This document shows positions 34,569 through 42,158 of a stretch of DNA of 64,000 bases, one piece after another. Within the stretch, counting starts at the first letter, position 1. The number at the start of each line of letters is the position of its first letter. The translations under genes and the position numbers were made by a program. The notes below the pieces were generated by a model. The model searched no databases. It had not been told where the DNA came from and saw nothing but the letters and a program-made list of their open reading frames with translations. This DNA comes from Planctomycetota bacterium (GTDB lineage Bacteria > Planctomycetota > Planctomycetia > Planctomycetales > Planctomycetaceae): NCBI GenBank assembly GCA_016872645.1, contig VGZH01000008.1:24060-88059 (forward strand). The letters are read 5' to 3'.

Positions 34569-35690
34569 CTACGACAAGACCTCGCGATACACCCGCGCGT
34601 GCGCCGCGACCATTTTGTCGATGCTGAAGTGTAGCCGCATTTGCTCGCGGCCGGCGTTGCCGAGTCGGCGGGCCAACTCTGGATCGGCTAAAATTCGTTC
34701 GGCGAATTGCTGGAACCCCGCGCGGTCACCGACACGCACCAAGAAGCCGGTCTCGCCATCGACGACCAATTCGCGATTCGGCGGGATGTCGCTCGCAATC
34801 ACTGGCAGCCCGGCAGCCATTGCCTCCATGATGCTGTTGGATTGTCCTTCGAAATCGCTGGCGATCCAGAACAGCTCCATGATTCGAAGTAGCTTCGCAA
34901 CATCGGTTCGATGGCCGGTGAACCGCGTGTGGCTGTCGATGTTGATGTCGCGAGCGAACTTCATCAGCTTGTCCCGTTCCGAACCCTCGCCGACGATCAG
35001 CATGTGAGCGTCTGGCCGCAGAATTGCCACCAACGCCATCGCGAAAACTAAATCATCCACTCGCTTTTGCCTGGCCAGGCGTCCGACAAAACCGATCACC
35101 GGCACGCCATTCGGAATTTCGAGTTCCGCCAGCAGGGCGTCACGCTCGAACGGATCTGGATCGGAAACCTCGATGCCGTTCGGGATGACGGTTATGCGAT
35201 CTTCTGGAAAGCCGATCGACTTGTAGAACTCGGAAACCGCGACTGAGTTCCCAATCAGCCGATCCGTTCGCGCGATCAGTTTTTGATCGAGCCACAGTTG
35301 CCAGCCCGCCTTCCAAACATCGACGCACCGTTCCGACACAATCAGCTTCGGCCGCGAACTTCTGCGTCGTCCGACCATCAGCCGTCCGTAGGCATTCGCG
35401 GCGAACAGCCAAGTGTGAACGATATCGGGTTGCTCATCCCGGATCAGCCGCCGCAAGCGCCACATCGCCACTGGATCGAACTTCCAACGCTTCCCGAGCA
35501 CCGTCAATCGCACACCGTGTTGAGCCAAATCGTCGGCAAATGCTCCGCCGCGAGTCAGCGCAACGACATGCACTTCGAACTCGTCACGCGGTAACCGAGT
35601 CGCCAGCAGAGTCAATTGCTTCTCGGCCCCCGACTGGTCAAGCGTCGGTACCAGCAGCATCAGTTTCGTGCGTCGCGCCGCGAGAGACAT
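34569..35690 (-). CDS. Glycosyltransferase family 4 (GT-B)
   Basis: 373 residues, cytoplasmic, with two Rossmann-like domains. The N-terminal domain opens with LMLLVPTLDQSGAEKQL, typical of sugar-nucleotide glycosyltransferases. The C-terminal domain has VIGFVGRLARQKRVDDLV, HMLIVGEGSERDKL, SDFEGQSNSIMEAMAAGLPVIAS (the E-x7-E donor-binding region) and a final helix. It probably transfers a hexose to a lipid or polysaccharide acceptor. It ends near the DUF1501 gene and begins 6 bp after queC stops, so a joint transcript with queC is likely. Confidence 0.92.
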   Translation of the reverse strand: MSLAARRTKLMLLVPTLDQSGAEKQLTLLATRLPRDEFEVHVVALTRGGAFADDLAQHGVRLTVLGKRWKFDPVAMWRLRRLIRDEQPDIVHTWLFAANAYGRLMVGRRRSSRPKLIVSERCVDVWKAGWQLWLDQKLIARTDRLIGNSVAVSEFYKSIGFPEDRITVIPNGIEVSDPDPFERDALLAELEIPNGVPVIGFVGRLARQKRVDDLVFAMALVAILRPDAHMLIVGEGSERDKLMKFARDINIDSHTRFTGHRTDVAKLLRIMELFWIASDFEGQSNSIMEAMAAGLPVIASDIPPNRELVVDGETGFLVRVGDRAGFQQFAERILADPELARRLGNAGREQMRLHFSIDKMVAAHARVYREVLS

Positions 35691-35696
35691 GAAATC

Positions 35697-36395
35697 TCAA
35701 CCTTGATACGTCAAAGGATCGACCAGTCCCGCTTCGGCGAAGCCCTTCAAACGGAGTTGGCACGAGTCGCAGTGTCCGCACGGTCGGCCGATCGCGTCCG
35801 GGTCGTAGCAACTGGTGGTAAGTCCGTAATCGACTCCCAGCGAGACCCCTCGGCGGATGATGTCCGCTTTGCTGAGCGAGATCAGCGGCGAGTGAACCAC
35901 GAACCGTCCCGTCTGTTCGACTCCGGCTTTTGTGGCCAGCCGAGCCAATTCAGCGAATGCTTTGATGAACTCCGGCCGGCAATCGGGGTAGCCGCTGTAG
36001 TCCACCGCGTTGACGCCAATGAACAAGTCGAACGCGCCGAGCACCTCGGCCCAGCCGAGCGCCAGCGACAAGAAGATCGTGTTGCGAGCCGGGACGTAAG
36101 TGATCGGGATTCCACCACTGAGTTCTGATTCACTGCGGTCCTTCGGAACGTCGATGTTGTCAGTCAACGCCGAACCGCCGAACTGCCGTAAGTCGATTTG
36201 AAACTTGCGATGCTGTTTGACGCCGAGCGACTCACAGACGCGCCGCGATGCTTCCAGCTCAAATCGATGTCGCTGACCATAATCGATCGACAGAGCGAAC
36301 AGCTCAAAGCCCTGCTGTCGAGCGATCGCCAGCACCGTCGCCGAGTCGAGCCCGCCGCTCACCAGGACGACAGCTTTCGGGGGATTGGAGTTCAT
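35697..36395 (-). CDS. queC: 7-cyano-7-deazaguanine synthase
   Basis: 232 residues from the ATG at 36395 ([15 protein letters not shown]). QueC converts 7-carboxy-7-deazaguanine to preQ0 using ATP and ammonia, in queuosine tRNA modification. The PP-loop [14 protein letters not shown] binds [21 protein letters not shown] and [18 protein letters not shown] match the family. The zinc site is formed by four Cys in [18 protein letters not shown]. The length is standard. Other queuosine genes are not in the window. It is divergent from bioF across 93 bp. Confidence 0.95.
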   Translation of the reverse strand: MNSNPPKAVVLVSGGLDSATVLAIARQQGFELFALSIDYGQRHRFELEASRRVCESLGVKQHRKFQIDLRQFGGSALTDNIDVPKDRSESELSGGIPITYVPARNTIFLSLALGWAEVLGAFDLFIGVNAVDYSGYPDCRPEFIKAFAELARLATKAGVEQTGRFVVHSPLISLSKADIIRRGVSLGVDYGLTTSCYDPDAIGRPCGHCDSCQLRLKGFAEAGLVDPLTYQG

Positions 36396-36488
36396 GGCCA
36401 GCATTCTGGTGGCCGGAGTGCTCGGACGAAAGCGATCGCTCCTGGCTGCTCGCCGGATTTGATCGAGTCCTTTAGCATCTGCCACGTC

Positions 36489-37712
36489 ATGCCAACTCCG
36501 TTTCCATGGATGTCTGAAGAGCTCGCTGCCCTTGAATCGGCCGGGCTGCGTCGCGCGCGGCTAGTCGTCCGACCGTTCGCGGACGGAGCGTGCGAGATCG
36601 AAGGACGGCGGTTGTGGAACTTTGCGGGGAACGACTACCTTGGCTTGGCTGGTGATCCGCGAGTCGTCGCTGCGGCACAGGCCGCACTCGCTGAATCGGG
36701 AGTTGGCGCGAGAGCGAGTGCTCTGGTTGCCGGACGAAGCGAGTGGCATGCTCGACTGGAACAAACACTGGCGGCGTTCGAGGGGCAAGAGGCTGCGATT
36801 CTTTTTCCGACCGGGTACGCGGCGAACGTCGGCATAATTGCCGCGCTGGTTGATGAGCATGACGTCGTCTTCTGCGATCGGCTCAATCATGCCAGCTTGA
36901 TCGACGGCTGTCGTTTGAGCGGTGCAAAGCTGCGCGTCTTTCGGCATTCGGAATTGGAGACGCTCGAACGCGAATTGCACAAAGCGGCCGAAGCTCGGCG
37001 GCGGCTGATCGTCACCGATGCCGTCTTCAGCATGGATGGCGACGTCGCTCCGCTGCGCGAACTGTGCGATTTGGCCGAGCGATTCCAGGCGGACTTGCTG
37101 GTCGATGAGGCGCACGGCACGGGGGTCTTCGGCGAGCAGGGCCGCGGCGTCTGCGAATCTCTCGACGTCGAAAGTCGAGTCGCGGTGCGAGTCGGGACGC
37201 TCAGCAAAGCGATCGGCACGCTGGGGGGATTCGTCGCGGGGCGACAGTCGCTGGTCGATTGGTTGTGGAACAAGGCTCGGACACAGGTATTCTCAACGGC
37301 GTTGTCCCCCGCGATCTGCGCTGCGGCGACGACCGCGGTCGAGATCATTCGCAGCGAGCCGGACCGGCGAGCGAAGCTGTGGCGAAACTGCGAGTTCGTG
37401 CGACAGGAGTTGGATGCCGTACTGCGACCTTCAGAGAGCAGTGCGGTGCGAGACTCCGATCAGGCCGTTTTGTTACGGTTGCAGTACGGGAGGTCAGTTG
37501 GTCCGATCATCCCGATTCTGTTGGGTGATCCCGACGCCGCGGTTGCCGCACAACGCAAACTGGAAGATCGGGGTTGTCTCGTCGCGGCGATTCGATCGCC
37601 GACTGTGCCGCAGGGGACGTCTCGATTGCGGATTTCGTTGTCGGCCGCTCACGATGAGTCGGCGTTGCAAACTTTGGTGGGTGCGTTGCAGGAGGTACTG
37701 TCCGTTTCATGA
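36489..37712 (+). CDS. bioF: 8-amino-7-oxononanoate synthase
   Basis: 407 residues from the ATG at 36489 ([11 protein letters not shown]). This PLP enzyme joins pimeloyl thioester and alanine in biotin synthesis and belongs to the alpha-oxoamine synthase family. Motifs include [54 protein letters not shown], the cofactor Asp/His in [13 protein letters not shown] and the PLP lysine in [12 protein letters not shown]. Other oxoamine synthases share this pattern, so BioF is likely but not certain. Its stop codon overlaps the start of the OleB-like gene (ATGA at 37709). No other bio gene is nearby. Confidence 0.85.
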   Translation: MPTPFPWMSEELAALESAGLRRARLVVRPFADGACEIEGRRLWNFAGNDYLGLAGDPRVVAAAQAALAESGVGARASALVAGRSEWHARLEQTLAAFEGQEAAILFPTGYAANVGIIAALVDEHDVVFCDRLNHASLIDGCRLSGAKLRVFRHSELETLERELHKAAEARRRLIVTDAVFSMDGDVAPLRELCDLAERFQADLLVDEAHGTGVFGEQGRGVCESLDVESRVAVRVGTLSKAIGTLGGFVAGRQSLVDWLWNKARTQVFSTALSPAICAAATTAVEIIRSEPDRRAKLWRNCEFVRQELDAVLRPSESSAVRDSDQAVLLRLQYGRSVGPIIPILLGDPDAAVAAQRKLEDRGCLVAAIRSPTVPQGTSRLRISLSAAHDESALQTLVGALQEVLSVS

Positions 37713-38623
37713 CGAGTCCCCTTCCGAGTCGCGACGGTTTCGCTGACGAATACCCGTTTGAATCTCATTGGCTGGACCTCGACGGCGTGCGGATGCACTT
37801 CGTAGACGAGGGACCGCGCGACGGTGAACCAATTCTATGCGTGCATGGTAATCCGACGTGGAGTTTCATTTGGCGGCGACTGATTCGCGAACTGTCTCCG
37901 AATCGCCGAGTCATCGCGGTCGATCACATCGGCTGCGGATTCTCAGACAAGCCGCAGGTTTACCCGTATCGGCTGGAACAACACGTCTCGAATCTGCGGC
38001 GGCTGATCGAGTCCCTCGACCTGTGGAACATCACGCTGGTTGGCCACGACTGGGGGGGCTGCATCGGCATGGGAGCAGCGACCGATGTGCCCAATCGGTT
38101 CTCGCGTTTCGTGCTGATGAACACTGGAGCGTTTCGATCAAAACAAATCCCGCTGCGGATTGCCGTCTGTCGCATCCCGGTGCTCGGACCATTAGTTCTG
38201 CGCGGCTTCAACGCCTTCAGCCGAGCGGCACTTACGATGGCGGTCGCTCGGCAGCCATTATCGGCGGCGGCGAAGCGCGGACTGCTCGCGCCCTACGGTT
38301 CATGGCGCAGTCGGGTGGCGGTGTCGAGCTTCGTGCAGGACATCCCGCTGCGACCGTCGCATCCGAGCTACGCGAAGTTGGCCGCCATCGAAGAGGGACT
38401 CGCTCAATTCTGCGTTCGACCCATGCTGTTGGTGTGGGGGGCAAGGGATTGGTGCTTCACGCTCGACTTCCATCGCGAGTTTCAAAGGCGATTTCCACAA
38501 GCTGAATCGCACGTCCTTGCAGACGCGGGGCATTACGTGTTTGAAGACGCCGCGGACGAAGTCGCGAGTTCGGTGCGCGAATTTCTGGATCGGACATCCG
38601 TCCGGTCAGCTTGGAAAGGCTGA
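37709..38623 (+). CDS. Alpha/beta hydrolase, OleB/haloalkane dehalogenase-like
   Basis: 304 residues. The fold is that of haloalkane dehalogenases: oxyanion-hole HGNPTWSF (about residues 45-52), nucleophilic Asp in VGHDWGGCIGMG (about 112), and the catalytic His in AGHYVFEDA near 274. The motifs DHIGCGFSDKP and PYGSWRSRVAVSSFVQDIPL also match OleB, the beta-lactone decarboxylase of long-chain olefin synthesis, as I recall it. OleA, OleC and OleD are not visible, so this may be a solo or differently used member. It is translationally coupled to bioF. Confidence 0.85.
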   Translation: MTSPLPSRDGFADEYPFESHWLDLDGVRMHFVDEGPRDGEPILCVHGNPTWSFIWRRLIRELSPNRRVIAVDHIGCGFSDKPQVYPYRLEQHVSNLRRLIESLDLWNITLVGHDWGGCIGMGAATDVPNRFSRFVLMNTGAFRSKQIPLRIAVCRIPVLGPLVLRGFNAFSRAALTMAVARQPLSAAAKRGLLAPYGSWRSRVAVSSFVQDIPLRPSHPSYAKLAAIEEGLAQFCVRPMLLVWGARDWCFTLDFHREFQRRFPQAESHVLADAGHYVFEDAADEVASSVREFLDRTSVRSAWKG

Positions 38624-38635
38624 CTTAAAACCGAT

Positions 38636-38717
38636 TGCGGGAGGGGGGACTTGAACCCCCACGCCTTGCGGCACTGGATCCTAAGTCCAGCGCGTCTGCC
38701 AATTCCGCCACTCCCGC
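38636..38717 (-). tRNA. tRNA-Leu (TAG)
   Basis: An 82-base class II tRNA read on the minus strand. Acceptor GCGGGAG pairs with CTCCCGC, the anticodon loop CTTAGGA gives TAG, a long variable arm follows (TGCCGCAAGGCGT), and the T loop is GGTTCAAGTCC. The discriminator is A and CCA is not encoded. Confidence 0.95.
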
Positions 38718-38737
38718 GCGGTTCGTCTGCGGTTGAG

Positions 38738-38767
38738 ATAATAGAAGCAGTGAGCAGTCGACTCCAA
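38738..38767 (-). promoter_or_regulatory. Promoter of tRNA-Leu
   Basis: On the minus strand TTGGAG (38767-38762) and TATTAT (38743-38738) have an 18-bp spacer, with the tRNA 5' end about 20 bases downstream. Confidence 0.65.
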
Positions 38768-38777
38768 TGCGGACGAC

Positions 38778-39284
38778 TCAATCTTCTTTGAGCGGAATGA
38801 ACTCGTCGTCCCGGCCATCGATGTCCAAACCGGGCGCTTTATGGGAAGGTGGCGGGACGGCCAAGCCGTCGTCGTCGATCGGCACCGGAAACTCCATGCT
38901 CAACTCTGACTGAGGCGGGGTGACCAGAGCCTTTTTGCACGGGGGTGCTTCGGCAATCTGAGCCTTCACGGGAGATTTCGGTTTGCCAGCCGCAGCTCTG
39001 TCGGCTTCGAGGAGAAAACACACGTCACCGATCATCAGCTCATCGCCGAATCCGACCGAGGCTTGATTTTCCACGCGTGTGCCGTTGACCCAGACTCCAT
39101 TCATGCTGCCCAGATCGCGGACCACGAAGTGGTTGTTGACCAGCGCGACCGCGCAATGCTTGCGCGAAATTTTTCGGCTGTTAAGAATGACCGCGTCGCA
39201 ATCGGGATGCCGACCGACGAGCACGATCGGCTTATCTAGCACGATCGGCTTGCCTTGCTCGATGGGCACCAAGACTGCGGGCAT
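38778..39284 (-). CDS. FHA-domain protein (second copy)
   Basis: 168 residues from the ATG at 39284 (MPAVLVPIEQGKPI), chosen because GGGAG lies just upstream; a start at 39338 would add 18 residues. The FHA domain (about 1-95) has VGRHPDCDAVILNSRKISRK, HFVVRDLGSMNGVWVNG and GFGDELMIGDV, so phosphothreonine binding is expected. A Lys/Pro/Cys-bearing linker leads to an acidic tail (DIDGRDDEFIPLKED). It differs from the FHA protein at 16712 in its tail, and no kinase is adjacent. It is transcribed toward tRNA-Leu. Confidence 0.88.
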   Translation of the reverse strand: MPAVLVPIEQGKPIVLDKPIVLVGRHPDCDAVILNSRKISRKHCAVALVNNHFVVRDLGSMNGVWVNGTRVENQASVGFGDELMIGDVCFLLEADRAAAGKPKSPVKAQIAEAPPCKKALVTPPQSELSMEFPVPIDDDGLAVPPPSHKAPGLDIDGRDDEFIPLKED

Positions 39285-39505
39285 GTCAGACTGCTCCCGA
39301 AACGGGCGAACTTTCACCACGAAATGCGGGTTGATCATAACTCACGATTTCGCGCGAAGCGACTGATTGCCCAAGTCCGGTGGTAAGAATCGGACGCGGT
39401 GTACCGGTCACGCCGGTGACGTAGAGCAGGCATGGCGACAACGGAGAGGTTGTCGTGCAGCGTTGCGGTCCCGCGAACGGCTACAGTTGGTTGCCTGGGA
39501 AAACC

Positions 39506-40417
39506 TCACTGACGTTGCGGTCCGTCAGCCGCCGCGAAACGCGACTGAGACTCCCACGAGCGATATACCGTGCGTGCCGGATTGAAGCGAACGCCACTCG
39601 ACTTTTCACCGGCGGCGATCGAGTTCGCGGACTCACTCGACTTGCCGGTCTTGGAGCCGACTGTGGTCCATGAATCTGGCGCCGCACCGGGGCTATCGAG
39701 AAACTTGGGATCCGGCACCGGTGTCGAATGCGAATGCGTGTCCGATGCAATCGAGGTCGACACGTTCGAGGTAGGTGGCAGTATCGTCACCGGATTTGCG
39801 ACGATCGGAACTACTCCGATTGTTGAGACGCTCTGATAAATCGGAGCGGGCGCGAACGCCAGTCCACCATACGGTCCGGCAGGAGCCAGCGCCAGCGGAG
39901 CATATCCCGTATAGACCGGCACGCTCGTCTGAGCAATGGGAGCCACCTGGATTGTTTGGTACGAGTATGTCTGATTCCGCACGACCTGCCGCGGAACCAT
40001 TTGCGTCGAGACCTGCGGCACTTGTCGAGTCACTTGAACCGGCACGCTGCGATACGCGATCTGCTGCTGATAGGAGACTTGAGGAATCCGCTTGGTGACT
40101 TGTTTGGGAACGTAGACGGTTTGGTAGCTTCCTTCGTCGACGACGACATCGCGATACGTCGTGACGGGGACGGTCTGCGCGACGGCTTCTTGGCGATACT
40201 GCGTGGTCACTTCATTGCGATAGGTCGTCACCTGCTGCGGGACCATTTCGGTGTCAATCACCGCTTGATGTGACTGGCAATTGCAGTGAGTGACCGGCCG
40301 CTGACAGTTCTTGCAGCCGCGCGAAAACAGTTGAGCCGACGCGGGCGTTGCCGAAAAACCGACTGGAATCAGCCCTAACATCGCGAGCAGCAGTGCGCCA
40401 CGAACGTGCTTTGACAT
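39506..40417 (-). CDS. YTV-like repeat surface protein
   Basis: 303 residues from the ATG at 40417, where AAGGAG lies upstream. A signal peptide (ALLLAMLGLIPVGFSATPASA) precedes a Cys/His-containing segment (RGCKNCQRPVTHCNCQ). Then comes a repeat region at about 50-180 of alternating Tyr, Thr, Val, Pro and Gln: VPVTTYRDVVVDEGSYQTVY, VPKQVTKRIPQV, VPVQVTRQVPQV and VPRQVVRNQTY. This matches the YTV-type motif described in planctomycete cell-wall proteins. The C-terminus is Ser/Pro/Thr-rich. It is probably a secreted wall or surface component with disulfide or metal cross-links (inference). Confidence 0.78.
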   Translation of the reverse strand: MSKHVRGALLLAMLGLIPVGFSATPASAQLFSRGCKNCQRPVTHCNCQSHQAVIDTEMVPQQVTTYRNEVTTQYRQEAVAQTVPVTTYRDVVVDEGSYQTVYVPKQVTKRIPQVSYQQQIAYRSVPVQVTRQVPQVSTQMVPRQVVRNQTYSYQTIQVAPIAQTSVPVYTGYAPLALAPAGPYGGLAFAPAPIYQSVSTIGVVPIVANPVTILPPTSNVSTSIASDTHSHSTPVPDPKFLDSPGAAPDSWTTVGSKTGKSSESANSIAAGEKSSGVRFNPARTVYRSWESQSRFAAADGPQRQ

Positions 40418-40701
40418 GTCCAAAACTCCTTGGCGATCGGCCTCTGGCTCAGAAAGTCGCGTCGCTCGAACCGATGTCCTTCGCGCGAACTCGCGTGGGA
40501 CGTCCCGCGCAATGCGTCCTCTTTCGTATCGGCGACCTGGACGATCAACTTGAACGATTGGGAAGAGTTTGACGGCACGATCACTCAGATTGCCCGACTT
40601 TTGCAAACCTCCAGACGTTTAGATAACGTGCCGCTGCTAAGTCACCATCATCCGCATTCCCGAACGTTAAACGGAACCTCAATCTCACCAGGAGACTCGT
40701 C

Positions 40702-42072
40702 ATGAGAGAAACGTCGTCCCCCCTCGTGTCACGTCGCGAGCTGTTGAAAACCTCTGGCCAAGTGGCTGCCGCTTCGGTCTTGGCGGCGTCGGCGTTGCCG
40801 GGAGCTCACGCTGCCGAAAGCAATACGATCCAGATTGTCCTGATCGGCTGCGGCGGCCGGGGCGGCGGAGCGATCGCGAACGCGCTTTCGACCAAGCAAG
40901 GGCCGACGAAGTTGGTCGCGATGGTGGATGTTTTTCCGGAGAAGCTCAACACCGCCTACCAAAACACCAAGACGCGGTTTCCCGATCAAGTTGACGTCCC
41001 GGAAGACCACAAATTCATCGGCTTCGACGGCTACAAGAAGGCGATGGACCTGCTCAAGCCAGGGGACGTAGTGATCCTCACGACACCGGTGGTGTTCCGC
41101 TGGGTCCATTTCAGCTATGCGATCTCGAAGGGTCTGAACGTCTTCATGGAGAAGCCAACGACGATCGATGGTCCGACCAGCCGGAAGATGCTGGAACTCT
41201 CCGCCGAGTCGGTGAAGAAAAACCTTAAGGTCGGCGTCGGCCTGATGTGCCGCCACTGCCGCTCGCGAATGGAGTTGGCTCAGCGAATCAAAGAGGGCCA
41301 GATCGGTGACCTGACGCTGCTGCGAGCCTACCGCATCGCCGGTCCCACCGGGTCCGCCTCCGTCGGCCCGAAACCGGAAGGGATCAGCGAACTGGCTTAT
41401 CAGATCAAGAACTTCCACGGATTCTTGTGGCTGAGCGGTGGCGGCTTCAGTGACTTCCTGATTCACAACATCGACGAGTGCTGCTGGATGAAGGACGCCT
41501 TCCCGGTCGAGGCCAAAGGGCATGGCGGCCGGCACTATCGCGGTGATCAAGTCGATCAGAACTTCGACACCTACAACATCGAGTACACGTTCGCCGACGG
41601 CACAAAGATGTTCATGGCCGGCCGTACGATGCCCGGCTGCCATCAAGAGTTCGCGACCTACGTCCATGGCACGAAAGGTTCGGCGGTCGTATCGCAAGCC
41701 GGACACCATCCGTCGAAGGCTCGCATGTTCAAGAGCCATCGGATGGTCAAAGAGGACTTGATCTGGGAATGCTCGAAGCCGGAAGCTGACCCGTACCAAC
41801 TCGAATGGGAAGACCTGATGACCGCGATCCGCAAGGACCAGCCGTACAATGAAGGTGAGCGCGGCGCGAAGTCGAGCCTTGTCACCGCGATGGGCCGCAT
41901 GGCTTGCCACACAGGCCAGATTGTGACCTACGAGGACATGCTCAACCACGAGCACGAATTCGCGCCCAACGCCGACAAGCTGGTCATCGACGGCCCGTCA
42001 CCACTGGTCGCCGACGCCAAGGGCAAGTACCCGGTTCCGAATCCTGGCATCAACACACGTCGCGAGTATTAA
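40702..42072 (+). CDS. Gfo/Idh/MocA family oxidoreductase, Tat-exported (second copy)
   Basis: 456 residues. A twin-arginine-like leader (VSRRELLKTSGQVAAASVLAASALPG) is followed by the NAD-binding region LIGCGGRGGGAIANAL. ILTTPVVFRW replaces the PDHWHA of the copy at 5293, and FMEKPTTIDG carries the catalytic-lysine EKP motif. The C-terminal domain has the typical HNIDECCWMKDAFPV. The lost WHA motif and different C-terminus mark a separate subfamily with a probably different sugar substrate. A hairpin follows at 42090. Confidence 0.9.
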   Translation: MRETSSPLVSRRELLKTSGQVAAASVLAASALPGAHAAESNTIQIVLIGCGGRGGGAIANALSTKQGPTKLVAMVDVFPEKLNTAYQNTKTRFPDQVDVPEDHKFIGFDGYKKAMDLLKPGDVVILTTPVVFRWVHFSYAISKGLNVFMEKPTTIDGPTSRKMLELSAESVKKNLKVGVGLMCRHCRSRMELAQRIKEGQIGDLTLLRAYRIAGPTGSASVGPKPEGISELAYQIKNFHGFLWLSGGGFSDFLIHNIDECCWMKDAFPVEAKGHGGRHYRGDQVDQNFDTYNIEYTFADGTKMFMAGRTMPGCHQEFATYVHGTKGSAVVSQAGHHPSKARMFKSHRMVKEDLIWECSKPEADPYQLEWEDLMTAIRKDQPYNEGERGAKSSLVTAMGRMACHTGQIVTYEDMLNHEHEFAPNADKLVIDGPSPLVADAKGKYPVPNPGINTRREY

Positions 42073-42089
42073 CCGTCGTGGGTTGAAGC

Positions 42090-42119
42090 AGGACGGGCAT
42101 TCCTGCCCGTCCTTTTATT
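42090..42119 (+). terminator. Hairpin terminator (GGACGGGCA type repeat)
   Basis: AGGACGGGCA at 42090-42099 pairs with TGCCCGTCCT at 42104-42113 around a TTCC loop, followed by TTTATTT. It lies 18 bp beyond the oxidoreductase stop codon. The arms resemble a dispersed planctomycete repeat; a related half-copy follows at about 42124-42146. Confidence 0.75.
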
Positions 42120-42158
42120 TACGACGGACAAGAGTGCCCGTTCTACGATTCGATTGCC

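Noticed and set aside
40418..40701. Promoter pairs between the YTV-like and second oxidoreductase genes
   Set aside because: TTGCAA near 40600 has no -10 box at a workable distance, and the minus strand offers nothing better.
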